Assembly: GCA_965229335.1 (NCBI GenBank) | Contig: OZ245874.1 | Coordinates: 2,542,001-2,606,000, forward strand | Direction: 5' to 3' | Length of the DNA stretch: 64,000 nucleotides | Origin: JAFKFH01 sp017307375 | Lineage (GTDB): Bacteria > Pseudomonadota > Alphaproteobacteria > Ferrovibrionales > Ferrovibrionaceae | Part shown: positions 27,232-36,187 of the stretch, one piece after another | How the letters are laid out: the number at the start of each line of letters is the position of its first letter | Numbering within the stretch: the first letter of the stretch is position 1 | The notes under the pieces: model-generated | Databases searched by the model: none | What the model saw: the letters and a program-made list of their open reading frames with translations, nothing else | Told to the model about the DNA's origin: nothing | Translations under genes and position numbers: made by a program

Positions 27232-27929
27232 GCGCGCTGCTGGAAACCCGCGGGCTTACCGCCTTCTATGGCGATTTCCAGGCGCTCTACGGCATCGACC
27301 TCGCCGTGGCCGCCGGCGAGGTCGTCGCGATCATCGGCGCCAATGGTGCCGGCAAGTCGACGTTCCTGAAGGCGCTGGTCGGGCTGGTCGCGGCCAAGGC
27401 CGAGGCCGTGCGCCTGGACGGCGCCGCGATCGGCGGCACCGCGCCGCACCGCCTGGTCGGGCTTGGCCTGGCGCTGGTGCCCGAGGGGCGGCGGTTGTTC
27501 CCCAGCCTGACCGTCGAGGAGAACCTGCGCATCGGCACGGCCGGCAGCCGGGGGCAATGGACGCTCGAGGCGATATACGACCTGTTCCCGATCCTGGCCG
27601 AACGCCGAAGCAGCCCGGCGACGGCGCTGTCCGGCGGGCAGCAGCAGATGGTGGCAATCGGTCGGGCGCTGATGAGCAATCCGCGCCTCCTCCTCTGCGA
27701 CGAACTCTCGCTCGGCCTCGCCCCCACCGTCATCCGCGACATCTACGCGGTGTTTCCGCGTATCCGCAAGGCGGGCACGGCCATCGTGGTGGTCGAGCAG
27801 GACATCGGCCAGGCGATGGCGGCGGCCGACCGGCTCTACTGTTTTCAGGAGGGCCGCGTCTCGCTTTCGGGGCCGGCGGCGAGCCTGACGCGCGAGCAGA
27901 TCTCGACCGCCTATTTCGGGCTGCACTGA
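27228..27929 (+). CDS. LIV-type ABC transporter ATP-binding protein (LivF-like)
   Basis: The product has 233 residues with Walker A GANGAGKST, the signature LSGGQQQM and Walker B LLLCDELSLGL, as in LivF proteins. The start overlaps the previous stop by four bases (ATGA), indicating coupled translation. It completes the cytoplasmic ATPase dimer of the importer embedded in the hydroquinone locus. Confidence 0.9.
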   Translation: MSALLETRGLTAFYGDFQALYGIDLAVAAGEVVAIIGANGAGKSTFLKALVGLVAAKAEAVRLDGAAIGGTAPHRLVGLGLALVPEGRRLFPSLTVEENLRIGTAGSRGQWTLEAIYDLFPILAERRSSPATALSGGQQQMVAIGRALMSNPRLLLCDELSLGLAPTVIRDIYAVFPRIRKAGTAIVVVEQDIGQAMAAADRLYCFQEGRVSLSGPAASLTREQISTAYFGLH

Positions 27930-27931
27930 CC

Positions 27932-28804
27932 ATGCTGAACCTGATCGATACCCTGCTTCAGGGCGTGATGCTCGGCGGCCAGTACGCGCTGATGGCCGTC
28001 GGGCTGTCGCTGGCCTTCGGGGTGATGCGGCTGGTCAATGTTGCGCATGGCGATTTCATCGTCCTGGCCGCCTACCTGGCGCTGATCTGCATGACCGCGC
28101 TGGGGCTGCATCCGCTGGCCGCCCTGATCGTCGTCGTCCCGGTCATGGCGATCGTCGGCTATGGAGTCCAGCGGCTGCTGCTCAACCGCGCGGTCGGGCG
28201 CGACATCATGCCGGCACTGCTGATCACCTTCGGCCTGTCGGTGATCATCCAGAACGGCCTGCTGGAAGTCTTCTCCGCCGATTCCCGCCGCCTCGATGCC
28301 GGCGGGCTGACCGCGGCCGGGCTGCGGCTCGGCGACGGTCTCGCGGTCGGCTGGTTCCCGCTGATCACCTTCGGCCTGGCGGTCGCCGTCATCGCCGGCC
28401 TCGAGGCCCTGTTCGCGCGCAGCGCGCTGGGCCGCGCCTTCCGGGCGGTGTCGGACGACCAGGAGATCGTCCAGTTGATGGGATACGACAATCGCCACCT
28501 CTACGCGCTGGCCATGGCGCTGGCCTTCGCGGTGATGGCCTTGGCCGGGGTGCTGTTCGGCATCGGCACGGTGTTCGACCCGGCCTTCGGCCCGCCGCAA
28601 CTGCTGTTTGCCTTCGAGGCCGTGATCATCGGCGGCATGGGGTCGCTGTGGGGCACGCTGGCCGGCGGGGTCATCCTGGGGCTGGCCCAGGCGATCGGTT
28701 TCCGCGTCGATCCCGGCTGGGGCATCCTGTTCGGCCATGCCGTCTTCCTGCTGATCCTGGCCGTCCAGCCGCGCGGCCTGATCCCCAAGACCCGGGATGC
28801 CTGA
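27932..28804 (+). CDS. LIV-type ABC transporter permease (LivH-like)
   Basis: This 290-residue inner-membrane protein has about eight hydrophobic segments and LivH landmarks: LLQGVMLGGQYALMAVGLSL at the N-terminus and the late GGMGSLWGTLAGGVILG. It starts two bases after the LivF-like gene. It forms the translocation pathway with the LivM-like protein that follows. Confidence 0.9.
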   Translation: MLNLIDTLLQGVMLGGQYALMAVGLSLAFGVMRLVNVAHGDFIVLAAYLALICMTALGLHPLAALIVVVPVMAIVGYGVQRLLLNRAVGRDIMPALLITFGLSVIIQNGLLEVFSADSRRLDAGGLTAAGLRLGDGLAVGWFPLITFGLAVAVIAGLEALFARSALGRAFRAVSDDQEIVQLMGYDNRHLYALAMALAFAVMALAGVLFGIGTVFDPAFGPPQLLFAFEAVIIGGMGSLWGTLAGGVILGLAQAIGFRVDPGWGILFGHAVFLLILAVQPRGLIPKTRDA

Positions 28805-29798
28805 GATGACCGCGATCCAGCAAGGCGCGCTCAAGGCTTCGCGACCCGACCGGGTTGCAACCCTTTCCCTGATTGCGGCGGCAATCCTTGCCTCGATGCC
28901 GTTCTGGGCCGGGTCCGACACCTTGCGCACCGGCGTCGAGATGCTCTGCTTCCTCGCCCTGGCGCAACTGTGGAACCTGCTGGCCGGCTATGGCGGGCTG
29001 GTGTCGTTCGGCCAGCAGGCCTTCATCGGCATCGGCGGCTACGCGCTGGTGCTGTTCGCCTATCGGCTGGGGCTGAGCCCCTATCTGGCGCTGCCGATCG
29101 GCGCGGCGCTGTCGGCCCTGGTCGCCTGGCCGATGTCGCGCCTGCTGTTCAGGCTGAACGGCGCCTATTTTGCCGTCGGCACCTGGATCATGGCCGAATG
29201 CTGGCGGCTGATCTTTGCCAACTGGTCGTGGCTGGGCGGCGGCTCCGGCATTTCGATCACCGCGACGATGCGGGCGATCGATCCCTGGTGGCGCGAGGCG
29301 CTGGCCTTCTGGATCGCCGGTCTTGCCGGCATCGGGGCCGTCGTCGGGCTTTATGCCCTGCTGCGCTCGCGCTGGGGCCTGGCCCTGACCGCGCTGCGCG
29401 ACAGCGAGCCGGCGTCCGAGGCTGCGGGCATCTCGGTGCGGCGGGTGAAAACCTGGGTCTATGTCGCGGCGTCCGGTGGGGCCGGGCTGGTCGGCGGACT
29501 GATCTTCCTGACCAAGCTGCGCCTGTCGCCCGATGCCGCGGTGTCGATCAACTGGTCGGTGATGATCGTGTTCATCGTCGTCATCGGGGGAATCGGCACG
29601 ATCGAAGGACCGATCCTCGGCTGCATCCTGTATTTCCTGCTGCGCGAATATCTCGCCGATTTCGGTGCCGCCTATATGATCGCGTTCGGCGCGCTGGCGA
29701 TCCTGGTCATGCTGACCACCCGCGGCGGGCTGTGGGGCGAGATTCGAAGCCGCTGGGGCATCGAGCTGTTCCCGGTCCGGCGCCGGCTGGACGGATAG
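28797..29798 (+). CDS. LIV-type ABC transporter permease (LivM-like)
   Basis: The 333-residue product is a multi-spanning membrane protein with LivM features: LWNLLAGYGGLVSFGQQAF near residue 60, ALRDSEPASEAAGI and the late GGIGTIEGPILG. An ATG at 28797 overlaps the end of the LivH-like gene, and a second in-frame ATG at 28806 is equally plausible. The maleylacetate reductase gene follows after eight bases, tying the transporter to the catabolic genes. Confidence 0.9.
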   Translation: MPEMTAIQQGALKASRPDRVATLSLIAAAILASMPFWAGSDTLRTGVEMLCFLALAQLWNLLAGYGGLVSFGQQAFIGIGGYALVLFAYRLGLSPYLALPIGAALSALVAWPMSRLLFRLNGAYFAVGTWIMAECWRLIFANWSWLGGGSGISITATMRAIDPWWREALAFWIAGLAGIGAVVGLYALLRSRWGLALTALRDSEPASEAAGISVRRVKTWVYVAASGGAGLVGGLIFLTKLRLSPDAAVSINWSVMIVFIVVIGGIGTIEGPILGCILYFLLREYLADFGAAYMIAFGALAILVMLTTRGGLWGEIRSRWGIELFPVRRRLDG

Positions 29799-29806
29799 GA
29801 GAGAGC

Positions 29807-30862
29807 GTGGACTTTACCTATGACCATGTTTCGCCGCGTGTCGTCTTCGGCGCCGGCAGCCTCGACCGGCTGCCCGACGAAGTGGCCCGGCTCGGCGCCG
29901 CCCGCGCCCTGATCCTGTCGACCCCCGGCCAGGCCGCCCAGGCCGAGGCACTGGCCGCCCGGCTGGGTAATCGCGCCGCCGGGGTCTATCCCCGGGCCGT
30001 CATGCATGTGCCGATCGAGGTGGCGCGCGCCGCCCAGGACGAGGCCCGCCGCCTGGGTGCCGATTGCGCCGTCGCGATCGGCGGCGGGTCGACCGTCGGG
30101 CTGGGCAAGGCCATCGCGCTCGATTCCGGCCTGCCGGTCATCGCCGTGCCGACGACCTATGCCGGCTCGGAGATGACGCCGATCTATGGCCTGACCGAGG
30201 GCGGGTTGAAGCGGACCGGCCGCGATCCGCGCGTGCTGCCGCGCACGGTCGTCTACGACCCGGCGCTGACCGTCGGCCTGCCGGCCAAGGTGTCCGCCCC
30301 CAGCGGCGTCAACGCGATCGCCCATTGCGTCGAAGCGCTCTACGCCCAGGATGCCAACCCGATCACCTCGCTGCTGGCGGAGGAGGGCATCGCCGCACTC
30401 GGGCGCAGCCTGCCACAGGTAGTGGCGACGCCGGCCGACATCGCGGCCCGCGGCGACGCGCTCTACGGTGCCTGGCTGGCCGGCAGCGTGCTGGCCGCGG
30501 TCGGCATGGCGCTGCATCACAAACTCTGCCACACGCTGGGGGGCAGCTTCGGCCTGCCGCATGCCGAGACCCATGCGATCGTGCTGAGCCATGTCGTCGC
30601 CTATAACCGTGATGCCGCGCCGGAAGCGATGCGCCGGATCGCCCGCGCCCTGGGCGCCGACGATCCGGCGCGGGCACTCTATGATCTCAACCTTGCCCTC
30701 GGTGCCCCCGTCGCCCTGCGCGATATCGGCATGAAGGCCGAGGATCTCGACCGCGCCGCCGACATCGCCAGCCAGAATCCGTACTACAATCCGCAACCCG
30801 TGACCCGCGACGGCATCCGCCGCCTGCTCGACGCGGCCTATGCCGGCACCCGGCCCGCCTGA
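29807..30862 (+). CDS. Maleylacetate reductase (iron-containing alcohol dehydrogenase family)
   Basis: The enzyme has 351 residues and carries maleylacetate-reductase landmarks: IGGGSTVGLGKAIALD, PTTYAGSEMTPIYGLTEGG, NAIAHCVEALYA and the histidine-rich HHKLCHTLGG and GLPHAETHA. It reduces maleylacetate to 3-oxoadipate with NAD(P)H. The GTG start at 29807 has AGGAGAG about five bases upstream. It directly follows the ABC permease gene and precedes hydroxyquinol dioxygenase by nine bases, joining two branches that both yield maleylacetate. Confidence 0.92.
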   Translation: MDFTYDHVSPRVVFGAGSLDRLPDEVARLGAARALILSTPGQAAQAEALAARLGNRAAGVYPRAVMHVPIEVARAAQDEARRLGADCAVAIGGGSTVGLGKAIALDSGLPVIAVPTTYAGSEMTPIYGLTEGGLKRTGRDPRVLPRTVVYDPALTVGLPAKVSAPSGVNAIAHCVEALYAQDANPITSLLAEEGIAALGRSLPQVVATPADIAARGDALYGAWLAGSVLAAVGMALHHKLCHTLGGSFGLPHAETHAIVLSHVVAYNRDAAPEAMRRIARALGADDPARALYDLNLALGAPVALRDIGMKAEDLDRAADIASQNPYYNPQPVTRDGIRRLLDAAYAGTRPA

Positions 30863-30871
30863 AGAGGAACC

Positions 30872-31732
30872 ATGCGCAATCTGTCCGAACACGAACTGAC
30901 CGATGCCGTGCTGGCCAAGCTGGCCGGCACGAAGGACGAGCGCCTGCGCACGCTGATGACCGCGCTGGTCCGCCATCTGCACGATTTCGTGCGCGAGGTC
31001 GAACTGACCGAGGCCGAGTGGTTCCAGGCGATCCAGTTCCTGACCGCGACGGGCCAGAAATGCGACGACAAGCGCCAGGAATTCATCCTGCTTTCCGACA
31101 CGCTCGGCGTCTCGATGCTGGTCGACGCGATCAATCATCGCTTGCCGGCCGGCGCCACCGAGACCACGGTGTTCGGCCCGTTCTATGTCGGCGGCGCGCC
31201 CGAGCGGCAGAACGGCGAGGACATCGCCGCCGGGGAGCCGGGTGAACCGGCCTTCGTGGCGGGCCGCACCGTCGATGTCGACGGCCGGCCGATCGCCGGC
31301 GTCCAGCTCGATGTCTGGCAGACCGATCATGAAGGCTTCTACGATGTCCAGCGGCCCGAGCGCGGCGAGATGCGGCTGCGCGGCAAATTCCGCAGCGATG
31401 CGGAGGGGCGCTGGTGGTTCCGCACCATCCGCCCGGTTTCCTATCCGATTCCGACGGACGGGCCGGTCGGCGTGATGCTGAATGCGACCGGGCGGCATCC
31501 CTACCGTCCGGCGCATATCCACTTCATCGTCTCGGCCGAGGGTTACAAGCCGATCGTCACCCATCTGTTCATGGCCGGCGACACCTATCTCGATTCCGAC
31601 GCGGTGTTCGGGGTCAAGAATTCGCTGATCGTGCCGTTCGTCGGCCAGCCGGCCGGTCCGATGCCCGATGGCCGGACCAGCGCGGTGCCCTTCGATCTCG
31701 CCACCTACGACTTCACCCTCAGCCCGCTTTGA
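30872..31732 (+). CDS. Hydroxyquinol 1,2-dioxygenase (intradiol)
   Basis: This 286-residue enzyme is a non-haem Fe(III) intradiol dioxygenase. The ligands visible are Tyr157 (GFYDVQ), Tyr191 (SYPIPTDGPVG), His215 and His217 (PAHIHF), in the usual spacing. The N-terminal helical domain and length fit hydroxyquinol 1,2-dioxygenases, which convert 1,2,4-benzenetriol to maleylacetate. Pairing with maleylacetate reductase supports this over catechol dioxygenase. It is the last gene of the operon and overlaps tail-to-tail with the minus-strand binding-protein gene by 14 bases. Confidence 0.9.
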   Translation: MRNLSEHELTDAVLAKLAGTKDERLRTLMTALVRHLHDFVREVELTEAEWFQAIQFLTATGQKCDDKRQEFILLSDTLGVSMLVDAINHRLPAGATETTVFGPFYVGGAPERQNGEDIAAGEPGEPAFVAGRTVDVDGRPIAGVQLDVWQTDHEGFYDVQRPERGEMRLRGKFRSDAEGRWWFRTIRPVSYPIPTDGPVGVMLNATGRHPYRPAHIHFIVSAEGYKPIVTHLFMAGDTYLDSDAVFGVKNSLIVPFVGQPAGPMPDGRTSAVPFDLATYDFTLSPL

Positions 31733-32942
31733 CCAGTGGGCAATTGCCCTTGTCGAGCGGGCGGACGATCTCGGCCGCCGGGACGGTGCGCAGGATTTCC
31801 AGCATGTCCCATTCGCCCTTGATCCTGGCTGGCGACTTGACCTCGGCCAGGAACATGTCGTTGAGCAGGCGGCCGTCCTCGCGCAGCGTGGCGCCGGGGG
31901 CGTAGAAGTCGTCGACCTTCATCGCCTTCATCTGCCGCAGCACGGCCCGGGCCTCGTCGGTCCTGGCCGCGTCGATCGCGCGCAGATAGTGATGCACCGC
32001 CGAATAGACGCCGGCCTGGATCTGGCTGGGCATCTTGCCCTTCATCTTCGCCCCGAAATCCCGCGCGAAGGCCCGGCTGGCGTCGTTGCGGTCCCAGTAG
32101 TAGCCGGTCAGGAACTGCAGGCCCTGCGCGGTTTCCGCGCCGATCGACTTGGCCGTATGCAGGTAGAACACCAGGGCGGCGAACTTGCGGCCGCGCTGGG
32201 CCAGCTGGAATTCGGCCGCCTGCTTGATCGCGTTGGCGGTATCGCCGCCGGCATTGGCCAGCGCGATGACCTTGGCGTTCGAGGTTTCCGCGGCGAGAAG
32301 GTAGGACGAGAAATCGGTCGTGTTGACCGGGTGGCGGACGCGTCCGACCACCTTGCCGCCGAGGCTTTCGAGAATGCCGCCGACCTCCTCCTCCATCGCC
32401 TTGCCGAAGGCGTAGTCGGCCGAGATGAAGAACCAGCTGTCGCCGCCCTGGGCGTAGATGGCGCGGGCCAGGCCCTGGGCCAGCGCGTAGGTGTCGTAGA
32501 GCCAGAGGGCCGAGGTGTCCGAGCAGCCCTTGCCGAACAGGTCGGCATGGGCCGAGCCGACATGCAGCACCGCCTTGCCCCGGCTGCGCGCGATTTCCTG
32601 GACTGCCAGCGAGATCGCCGAATTGGCGATGTCGACGACGACGTCGACCTTGTCGTTGTCATACATCCGCTGGGCCAGCGTCGAACCCAGGTCGACCTTG
32701 TTCTGGTGGTCGGCGGTGACGATTTCGACCCTGGCGCCGGCCACGGTGTTCTTGAGCGCGGCGGCAGCCAGTTCGGCGGCCGCAGCCGAGCCCAGCCCCG
32801 ACGTATCGGCATAGACCGACGACTGATCGTTCAGCACGCCGATCCGGACCACGTTGTCCGAAATCTGCGCGCGTGCCGGCATGCTGCCGGCGGCAAGCGC
32901 CAGCACGGCGCCCGCCACCAGCCCGAGGGGATGCAGCTTCAA
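31719..32942 (-). CDS. Orphan LIV-type ABC substrate-binding protein (TTG start)
   Basis: The 407-residue product has a Sec signal peptide (about residues 1-26, ending ARAQ) and the LIV-type start NVVRIGVLNDQSSVYAD. The start codon appears to be TTG at 32942, because GGAGG lies about eight bases upstream and the nearest upstream ATG is out of frame. No permease or ATPase accompanies it; it may feed the LIV transporter at 26.5-29.8 kb or one elsewhere. Its 3' end overlaps the hydroxyquinol dioxygenase gene by 14 bases. A strong inverted repeat lies just upstream. Confidence 0.85.
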   Translation of the reverse strand: MKLHPLGLVAGAVLALAAGSMPARAQISDNVVRIGVLNDQSSVYADTSGLGSAAAAELAAAALKNTVAGARVEIVTADHQNKVDLGSTLAQRMYDNDKVDVVVDIANSAISLAVQEIARSRGKAVLHVGSAHADLFGKGCSDTSALWLYDTYALAQGLARAIYAQGGDSWFFISADYAFGKAMEEEVGGILESLGGKVVGRVRHPVNTTDFSSYLLAAETSNAKVIALANAGGDTANAIKQAAEFQLAQRGRKFAALVFYLHTAKSIGAETAQGLQFLTGYYWDRNDASRAFARDFGAKMKGKMPSQIQAGVYSAVHHYLRAIDAARTDEARAVLRQMKAMKVDDFYAPGATLREDGRLLNDMFLAEVKSPARIKGEWDMLEILRTVPAAEIVRPLDKGNCPLVKAG

Positions 32943-32974
32943 GGGTTTCCTCCATTGTTGTCGGAGGAAAATTA

Positions 32975-32992
32975 GCCAAACGTTTGTTTGGC
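32975..32992. promoter_or_regulatory. Operator-like inverted repeat upstream of the orphan binding protein
   Basis: GCCAAAC-GTTT-GTTTGGC is a perfect inverted repeat with 7-bp arms and a four-base spacer, and it contains the inner palindrome CAAACGTTTG (32977-32986). It lies about 35 bases before the TTG start. The pattern resembles TetR-family operators; no TetR gene is present in the window. Confidence 0.6.
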
Positions 32993-33015
32993 GACAAGCG
33001 GAATTGGCCGGCGGC

Positions 33016-34194
33016 TCAGCGCAGCAGGCCGCGGCCAGCCAGGTTGCGCATCAGCGCGCCCACCCCGAAGGCCCAAGGTTCGCATGCGTCGCAGGGGCGC
33101 ATGCGGTTGACGAGGCGGCCGAGCTTGGGCGCCGAGACGGCCACGATGTCGCCGGTCCGGTGGGTGAAACCCTTGCCTGCCGCATCGCGGTCCTGCACCG
33201 GCGCATACATCGTGCCGAGGAACAGCACCGCACCGTCGGGGTAGCGGTGGTGCGGTCCGATCATCTGGGCGACGAGGTCGGCCGGATCGCGGCTGATCCT
33301 GGAGATCGACGAGCCACCGTCGAGGTGAAAGCCTTCCGGCCCGTCGACCGACAGGCTGACATGGGTCTGGCGCACATCGTCGAGCGAGAAGGTCGCGTCG
33401 AAGAAGCGCAGGAATGGCCCGACGGCGCAGGACGCGTTGTTGTCCTTCGCCTTGCCCAGCAGCAGCGCCGAGCGGCCCTCGACATCGCGCAGGTTGACGT
33501 CGTTGCCGAGCGTCGCGCCGACGATGCGGCCGTCGGAGGCGACGACCAGCACCACTTCCGGCTCCGGGTTGTTCCAGGTCGATTTCGGGTGCAGCCCGGC
33601 ATCGGCGCCGGAACCCACGGCCGACATCGCCTGCGATTTGGTGAAGATCTCGGCGTCCGGGCCGATGCCGACTTCGAGATACTGGCTCCACGCGCCCTGG
33701 TCGATCAGGGTCTGTTTCAGCGCCATGGCTTCGGGCGATCCCGGCTTCAGCCGCGACAGGTCTTCGCCGACCAGCCGCACGATCTCGGCCCGGATCGCGG
33801 CGGCGGCATCGGGATTGCCGCGGGCGCGCTCCTCGATCACCCGTTCCAGCATCGATACGGCGAAGGTGACGCCTGCCGCCTTGATCGCCTGCAGGTCGAT
33901 GGGGGCCAGCAGCCAGGGCCTGGCAAGATCCCGTCGGTCGACCGGTGTGTTGGCCAGGATCGGATCCAGCGGGCCGAGCAGTTCGCCAGCGGCGCCGCGC
34001 AGCGCGGCGGCTGGATCGGGGGATTCGCACAGGTCGCGCATCGTCGGAAAGGCGGCGGTGATGTCATGCACGCCGTCGGCGCGGAGGGCCACGACCGACG
34101 GGCCGCCGGCATCGGGGCGCCAGATGCGCCCGGCAAGGGCGCCCGAAGTGCCGTCGGCGGGAAGGGTGGTGGCGGAATCGAGCAACAGGTCCAT
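33016..34194 (-). CDS. xylX: FAH-family 2-keto-3-deoxy-D-pentonate dehydratase (XylX-like)
   Basis: The protein has 392 residues and the C-terminal fumarylacetoacetate-hydrolase fold with the metal-site segment NNPEPE (208-213). The sequence around residues 95-125 (LLAPIDLQAIKAAGVTF) and 225-260 closely recalls Caulobacter XylX. XylX dehydrates 2-keto-3-deoxy-D-xylonate to 2-oxoglutarate semialdehyde, the fourth Weimberg step. It follows the LacI gene on the same strand after 27 bases. The partner XylD-like enzyme is encoded at 6.8 kb. Activity on arabinose-derived acid is also possible. Confidence 0.82.
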   Translation of the reverse strand: MDLLLDSATTLPADGTSGALAGRIWRPDAGGPSVVALRADGVHDITAAFPTMRDLCESPDPAAALRGAAGELLGPLDPILANTPVDRRDLARPWLLAPIDLQAIKAAGVTFAVSMLERVIEERARGNPDAAAAIRAEIVRLVGEDLSRLKPGSPEAMALKQTLIDQGAWSQYLEVGIGPDAEIFTKSQAMSAVGSGADAGLHPKSTWNNPEPEVVLVVASDGRIVGATLGNDVNLRDVEGRSALLLGKAKDNNASCAVGPFLRFFDATFSLDDVRQTHVSLSVDGPEGFHLDGGSSISRISRDPADLVAQMIGPHHRYPDGAVLFLGTMYAPVQDRDAAGKGFTHRTGDIVAVSAPKLGRLVNRMRPCDACEPWAFGVGALMRNLAGRGLLR

Positions 34195-34221
34195 GGGCGT
34201 TTGGCCTCTTCTGTCTGATGG

Positions 34222-35265
34222 CTACAGGGTACGGACGATCGAGGAGTCGCGCACGCGCAATTCCGCCTTCAGCCGGATGACGCGCGGCGGGCCGGCGGTG
34301 TCCTTCAGCCGTTCGAGCAGCATGGTCGTCGCCTGCACCCCGATCGCCTGGGTCGGCTGGGCGACGGTGGTCAGCCGCGGGTGGAAGACATTGGCCCAGT
34401 CGAAATCGTCGAAACACGCGACCGAGACATCGTCGGGGCAGGTGAGCCCCATGTCCTTGATCGCCCGCATCAGCCCGATCGCCGACAGGTTGTTGGAGGC
34501 GAAGATCGCGGTGGGCCGATCGGGCAAGGCCAGCAGCTTCATCGCCGCGCCGTAGCCGTCCTGCGAGGAGAAGCGTACCGCCGGCGCGATCAGGGCGTCG
34601 TCGACCGGCAAGCCGGCTTCGACCATCGCCTGGCAGTAGCCCTCGTAGCGCTCGCGGCTGGTCGAAATCTCGCGTCGGCCGGTGATGATGCCGATGCGCC
34701 GGTGGCCCAGGCCGAGCAGATGGCGGATGGCATCGCGGGTCGCCGCCGCATTGTCGATGATGACGGCATCGGCATCGATGCCGTCGATCAGCCGGTCGAT
34801 CAGGACGATCGGAATGCGGCCCGATCGCCACAGGGTGTGCAACTCGTCGGTATGGCCCGCGGTGGCGATGATCAGCCCGTCCACCATCCGGTCGATCAGC
34901 AGTTGCAGATGCAGCCGCTCCTTGGCCGGGTCCTCGTCCGAACAGCACAGCATCACCGAATAGCCGCGGCGATGGGCCGCGTCCTGGATCGAGTGGATGA
35001 CGTTGGTGAAGAACGGGTTGGTGATGTCGGTGATCATCAGCCCGATGGTGCCGGTCGAGCCCTTCTTCAGGCTGCGCGCCACCGCGTTGACCTGATAGCC
35101 GACCTCTGCCACCGCCGCCTGGACGCGGGCCTTCAATTCGGCACTGACGGGGGCCGAGCCGTTGATCGCCGCCGACACGGTGGCAAGCGACACGCCGGCA
35201 GCGCGCGCCACGTCCACCATCGTCGGTACCCGACGGCGGACTGGCTGGTCTAATCGTTTCGTCAT
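34222..35265 (-). CDS. LacI-family transcriptional regulator
   Basis: The product has 347 residues with the LacI helix-turn-helix and hinge at residues about 14-70 (TMVDVARAAGVSLATVSAAI, then NAVARSLKKG). A periplasmic-binding-protein-like sugar-binding domain follows. It is divergent from the amidohydrolase gene across 78 bases that hold a perfect 14-bp palindrome, its probable operator. It is co-directional with xylX, so it likely controls both directions and itself. The inducer is probably a sugar, a sugar acid or a pathway intermediate. Confidence 0.9.
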   Translation of the reverse strand: MTKRLDQPVRRRVPTMVDVARAAGVSLATVSAAINGSAPVSAELKARVQAAVAEVGYQVNAVARSLKKGSTGTIGLMITDITNPFFTNVIHSIQDAAHRRGYSVMLCCSDEDPAKERLHLQLLIDRMVDGLIIATAGHTDELHTLWRSGRIPIVLIDRLIDGIDADAVIIDNAAATRDAIRHLLGLGHRRIGIITGRREISTSRERYEGYCQAMVEAGLPVDDALIAPAVRFSSQDGYGAAMKLLALPDRPTAIFASNNLSAIGLMRAIKDMGLTCPDDVSVACFDDFDWANVFHPRLTTVAQPTQAIGVQATTMLLERLKDTAGPPRVIRLKAELRVRDSSIVRTL

Positions 35266-35301
35266 CGCGAAAACGCCCCTTCAATGCGGCTATTGATGCA
35301 T

Positions 35302-35315
35302 ATGAAACGTTTCAT
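35302..35315. promoter_or_regulatory. LacI-type operator
   Basis: ATGAAACGTTTCAT is a perfect 14-bp palindrome centred on a CG step, as in many LacI/PurR-family operators. It lies in the short divergent region between the LacI gene and the amidohydrolase gene, 28 bases before the latter's ATG. The same element was not seen near the 1-9 kb sugar locus. Confidence 0.8.
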
Positions 35316-35343
35316 GTAAACTGCGCCGACGGGAGGAAAACCA

Positions 35344-36177
35344 ATGACCGCGCCGGTGATCGACGCCCATCACCATTTCTGGGATCCGGGCCGGGCCGAG
35401 TATCCGTGGATGGCCGCGCCCGAACTGGCGCCGATCCGCAAACCCTATGGGCCCGGCGACCTCGTTCCGCTGATCGCGGCGCACGGGATCGATGCGACGA
35501 TCCTCGTGCAATGCAGCTCCAGCACGGCGGAAACCGAGGCGATGTTGGCCACCGCGGCCGCCCATCCGTTCATCGCCGGTGTCGTCGGTTGGGTGGATCT
35601 GACCGCGGCCGATGTCGGCGCCCGGCTCGATCGCCTGATGGCGCCCAAGCTGGTCGGCATCCGCCATCAGGTCCATGACGAGGGCGATCCAGCCTGGCTG
35701 TCGCGGGCCGACGTGCGGCGGGGGCTGGCCGCGGTGTTCGCCCGCGGTCTCGCCTTCGACCTGCTGGTCCGCACCCGCGAGCTTCCGGCCGCGGTCGCCG
35801 CGGCCCGGGCCTTGCCGCAGGGGCGCTTCATCCTCGACCATGCCGCCAAGCCGCCGATCGCCACCGGCTTCGACGACGTCTGGGCCGAACGGCTGGCCGC
35901 CCTTGCCGACTGCCCCAATGTCTGGTGCAAGATTTCGGGGCTGGTGACCGAGGCCGACTGGCATGATTGGGATGTCGACCGGCTGCGGCCGTTCGTCGAG
36001 CACGCGGTCAGACTGTTCGGCCCCGGGCGGCTGATCTTCGGATCGGACTGGCCGGTCTGTCTGCTGGCCGCCGAGTACGGTGCCGTCAAGGCCGCGGCCG
36101 AGGCACTGCTGCCCCGTGATGCTTTCGGCGCCAACGCCGTCGCCGCCTATCGTCTTTTCCGTGCCCAGCCAGCCTGA
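35344..36177 (+). CDS. Amidohydrolase-family lactonase (L-fucono-1,5-lactonase-like)
   Basis: The 277-residue product belongs to the COG3618 amidohydrolases. It has an HxH motif near the N-terminus (DAHHHFWDP, His9/His11), a His in VGIRHQ, FILDHAAKP and a late GSDWPV with the metal/catalytic Asp. Characterised relatives hydrolyse sugar lactones such as L-fuconolactone or L-rhamnonolactone to the acids. A GGGAGG ribosome site precedes the ATG. It is the first gene downstream of the LacI operator and is followed by a UxaA-type dehydratase, consistent with lactone to acid to keto-acid chemistry. The exact sugar is inferred. Confidence 0.8.
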   Translation: MTAPVIDAHHHFWDPGRAEYPWMAAPELAPIRKPYGPGDLVPLIAAHGIDATILVQCSSSTAETEAMLATAAAHPFIAGVVGWVDLTAADVGARLDRLMAPKLVGIRHQVHDEGDPAWLSRADVRRGLAAVFARGLAFDLLVRTRELPAAVAAARALPQGRFILDHAAKPPIATGFDDVWAERLAALADCPNVWCKISGLVTEADWHDWDVDRLRPFVEHAVRLFGPGRLIFGSDWPVCLLAAEYGAVKAAAEALLPRDAFGANAVAAYRLFRAQPA

Positions 36178-36187
36178 CGAGGACTCC

